Assembly (NCBI RefSeq): GCF_900166965.1
Contig: NZ_FUZI01000011.1
Location: 22,330 to 86,329, forward strand
Length of the DNA stretch: 64,000 nt
Reading direction: 5' to 3'
From: Photobacterium piscicola
GTDB lineage: Bacteria > Pseudomonadota > Gammaproteobacteria > Enterobacterales > Vibrionaceae
Shown: positions 61,632 to 64,000 of the stretch, in pieces
Layout of the letters: every line of letters starts with the position of its first letter
Numbering within the stretch: position 1 is the stretch's first letter
Made by a program: the position numbers and the translations under genes
The notes under the pieces: generated by a model
The model's input: only the letters and a program-made list of their open reading frames with translations
What the model was told of the DNA's origin: nothing
Database searches by the model: none

Positions 61632-61665
61632 AATAAAAAGGGATCAATATTGATTCCTTTTTATT
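61632..61665 (+). terminator. Terminator of the acyltransferase gene
   Basis: AATAAAAAGGGATCAA pairs with TTGATTCCTTTTTATT (one wobble) with T-runs on the plus strand and A-runs that would serve the minus strand. Confidence 0.9.
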
Positions 61666-61739
61666 ATTGATGATAATCCCCTATCAGTTAATAACAACTT
61701 CATTTTTCAATAGTCAAATAACTTACCTACTACTTTGCA

Positions 61740-62100
61740 TCTTTAATATTGTAACCGAGCATCACCCCAGCCCTTTATTATCATCACTAATCAAAACTAA
61801 CTTAATGACTTAACATTCCCTACAATGAATACCTGCGAGGGTGATAGGGTGTCTACTATCCGCATATTATAGAGTTACACTTTCCGTTGGCGTCTTTGAT
61901 ACTCAAACTAACCCCGCGTCATTCCCTACAGTGAGGTTACGAACGAGATAGGGAATCTATTATCAACACGTTATAGAGTTATTATTTTAGCTGTTTTTTA
62001 TTGGTCTCTTTAATACTTAAAATAGCTCACCAATAGCTCGTGCCTCCCTTTCAAGATGACGGATGGTAATCCACGCTATCATTACCATTTTCTACAGACG
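61740..62100. repeat. Diverged copy of the rrn-tail repeat
   Basis: The sequence aligns with the 380-bp units to its right, with the inverted-repeat core ATTCCCTA/TAGGGAAT at 61921-61956 and its ATGACGG end near 62057, but many bases differ. A second, older core starts at 61815, so the copy looks internally duplicated. Confidence 0.75.
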
Positions 62101-62480
62101 AAAAAAAACCTGAATCTTTCGATTCAGGTTTCTTAAATGAATGTGAAGTGGACGGGACTTGCCATAGCTAACATTACAACCAGAGCATCAGCGCACCACT
62201 TATCTCGATAAAATAATGGCGTGACTGGCCGCTAAGCTTCCTAATCGAAGTTGATTTATGACTTAATCCTCTGCCGTCATTCCCTACAGTGAGGTTACGA
62301 ACGAGATAGGGAATCTATTATCAGCACGTTGTAGAGTTATTGTTTTCAATGCTATTTTAGCTAATTTTTTATCGGTATCTTTAATGCTCAAACACGTGAT
62401 AAGTAGATCGCGGATAGCTCGTACCTCTCTTCCGAGATGACGGATAATAGCCCCGCTATTATCACCATTTTCTATAGACG
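62101..62480. repeat. rrn-tail tandem repeat, unit 1 (380 bp)
   Basis: It matches unit 2 (62481-62860) at about 97% by eye, with one small indel pair and about ten differences. In each, from left to right: a terminator hairpin (AACCTGAATC/GATTCAGGTT), an 18-nt tRNA-Asp 3' fragment (GTGGACGGGACT at about 62147-62158), about 100 bp of spacer, and a core with ATTCCCTA/TAGGGAAT arms (62279-62314) framed by CCGTCAT (62274) and ATGACGG (62437). Confidence 0.93.
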
Positions 62481-62860
62481 AAAAAAAACCTGAATCGTTA
62501 GATTCAGGTTTCTTTAATAATGTGAAGTGGACGGGACTTGCCATAGCTAACATTACAACCAGAGCATCAGCGCGCCACTTATCTCTATAAAATAATGGCG
62601 TGACTGGCCGCTAAGCTTCCTAATCGAAGCTGATTTATGACTTAATCCTCTGCCGTCATTCCCTACAGTGAGGTTACGAACGAGATAGGGAATCTATTAT
62701 CAGCACGTTGTAGAGTTATTGTTTTCAATGCTATTTTAGCTAATTTTTTATCGGTATCTTTAATGCTCAAACACGTGATGAGTAGATCGCGGATAGCTCG
62801 TACCTCTCTTCCGAGATGACGGATAATAGCCCCCGCTATTATCACCATTTTCTATAGACG
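62481..62860. repeat. rrn-tail tandem repeat, unit 2 (380 bp)
   Basis: Second unit in direct tandem. Its tRNA-Asp 3' fragment is at about 62526-62537. Only the piece beyond 62861 continues into a complete tRNA-Asp, so the units look like serial copies of the operon tail in which the tRNA was truncated. Open frames inside are short and repeat-derived; I do not call genes. Confidence 0.93.
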
Positions 62861-62890
62861 AAAAAAAACCTGAATCTTTCGATTCAGGTT
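62861..62890 (-). terminator. Terminator of the rrn operon after tRNA-Asp
   Basis: On the minus strand AACCTGAATC pairs with GATTCAGGTT around a 4-nt loop and is followed by a run of T. It lies 11 bp beyond the tRNA-Asp CCA. Confidence 0.93.
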
Positions 62891-62900
62891 TCTTCAATAA

Positions 62901-62977
62901 TGGCGGAGTGGACGGGACTCGAACCCGCGACCCCCGGCGTGACAGGCCGGTATTCTAACCAACTGAACTACCACTCC
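62901..62977 (-). tRNA. tRNA-Asp (anticodon GTC)
   Basis: A 77-nt tRNA with encoded CCA starts GGAGTGGTAGTTCAGTTGGT and has CCTGTCAC in the anticodon loop. It lies between 5S rRNA and the terminator, as the last gene of the ribosomal operon. Confidence 0.97.
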
Positions 62978-63044
62978 GCAGTGTCTATTCAGCATAAATG
63001 CAACTTGTTGTCTCTACCTTTATAAAAAGATAAAAACGAAATTG

Positions 63045-63164
63045 AAGCCTGGCGATGTCCTACTCTCACATGGGGAGACCCCACACTACCATCGGCGCTA
63101 TTACGTTTCACTACTGAGTTCGGCATGGGATCAGGTGGGTCCATAACGCTATGGTCGCCAAGCA
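63045..63164 (-). rRNA. rrf: 5S ribosomal RNA
   Basis: The reverse strand reads GCTTGGCGACCATAGCG at the 5' end, CCATGCCGAACTCAG in loop B/C and ends GTAGGACATCGCCAGGC, all standard for gammaproteobacterial 5S rRNA. The ends are set to within 2-3 nt. Confidence 0.96.
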
Positions 63165-63300
63165 AATTCTGGTTTATTTATTGTCTTATGACAATAAATA
63201 GCAATCTGGGAAAATCTAACTAGTTGTTCTCAACACGCATTCAAGCGTTTGTAGAGTCCGTCTCTTCTCTTATGAGAAGGAAAACCCCTTGGGTGTTGTA

Positions 63301-64000
<700 letters not shown>

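Noticed and set aside
62284..62848. Two repeated small frames on the minus strand in the rrn tail
   Set aside because: They are identical because of the tandem repeats and lack ribosome sites; no protein family seen.

Overview
The window looks like chromosomal DNA from a member of the Vibrionaceae, most likely Photobacterium. It is AT-rich. The order isc cluster - trmJ - suhB - secFD/yajC/tgt/queA - CBS protein - aceA/aceB - oxyR/prx - cutC - phoU/pstBAC - ppk/ppx - pstS/phoR/phoB follows, as I remember it, the arrangement in Vibrio cholerae chromosome 1. The genus is inferred from gene order and protein character; no database was searched.

Layout. 1-5.8 kb: iron-sulphur cluster operon iscR-S-U-A-hscB-hscA-fdx on the minus strand with a near-perfect type 1 IscR site, and iscX behind a terminator at the left edge. 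5.8-13.7 kb: trmJ, suhB, then queA, tgt, yajC, secD, secF. 14-19.8 kb: a CBS-domain protein, the glyoxylate shunt (aceB-aceA), and oxyR divergent from a 2-Cys peroxiredoxin. 20-39 kb: cutC and the phosphate block: phoU-pstB-pstA-pstC under a Pho box, an ACT-domain GcvR-like gene, ppk-ppx, and pstS-phoR-phoB with a second Pho box. The block is interrupted between ppx and pstS by about 5 kb of accessory DNA (30.8-35.8 kb): four small, AT-rich genes (a Cys-rich protein, a Bro-N protein, a tail-anchored protein and an antitoxin-like fragment) and a LysR/crotonase pair. These units lie between short direct repeats, and a decayed copy of the pstS 3' end marks the left side of the LysR/crotonase pair.

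39-50.7 kb: sbcC-sbcD, a VOC-fold protein, rdgC, a membrane permease whose cytoplasmic or periplasmic loop holds twelve 14-residue Cys/Met/Asp repeats, trhP (yegQ) with a small ferredoxin, and mepA. 50.7-59.2 kb: a selenocysteine module. A formate dehydrogenase-N-type operon (fdnGHI, with an in-frame UGA at residue 196 followed by a SECIS-like hairpin) is followed by fdhE, selB and, on the opposite strand, tRNA-Sec. selA is not in the window.

59.3-64 kb: a SorC-type regulator, an AT-rich acyltransferase-3 membrane protein, about 1.1 kb of tandem 380-bp repeats containing tRNA-Asp 3' fragments and terminators, then the end of a ribosomal operon on the minus strand (23S partial, 5S, tRNA-Asp). 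The main points for follow-up are the repeat-bracketed island with the pstS remnant, the repeat-loaded permease, and the repeated tail of the rrn operon.
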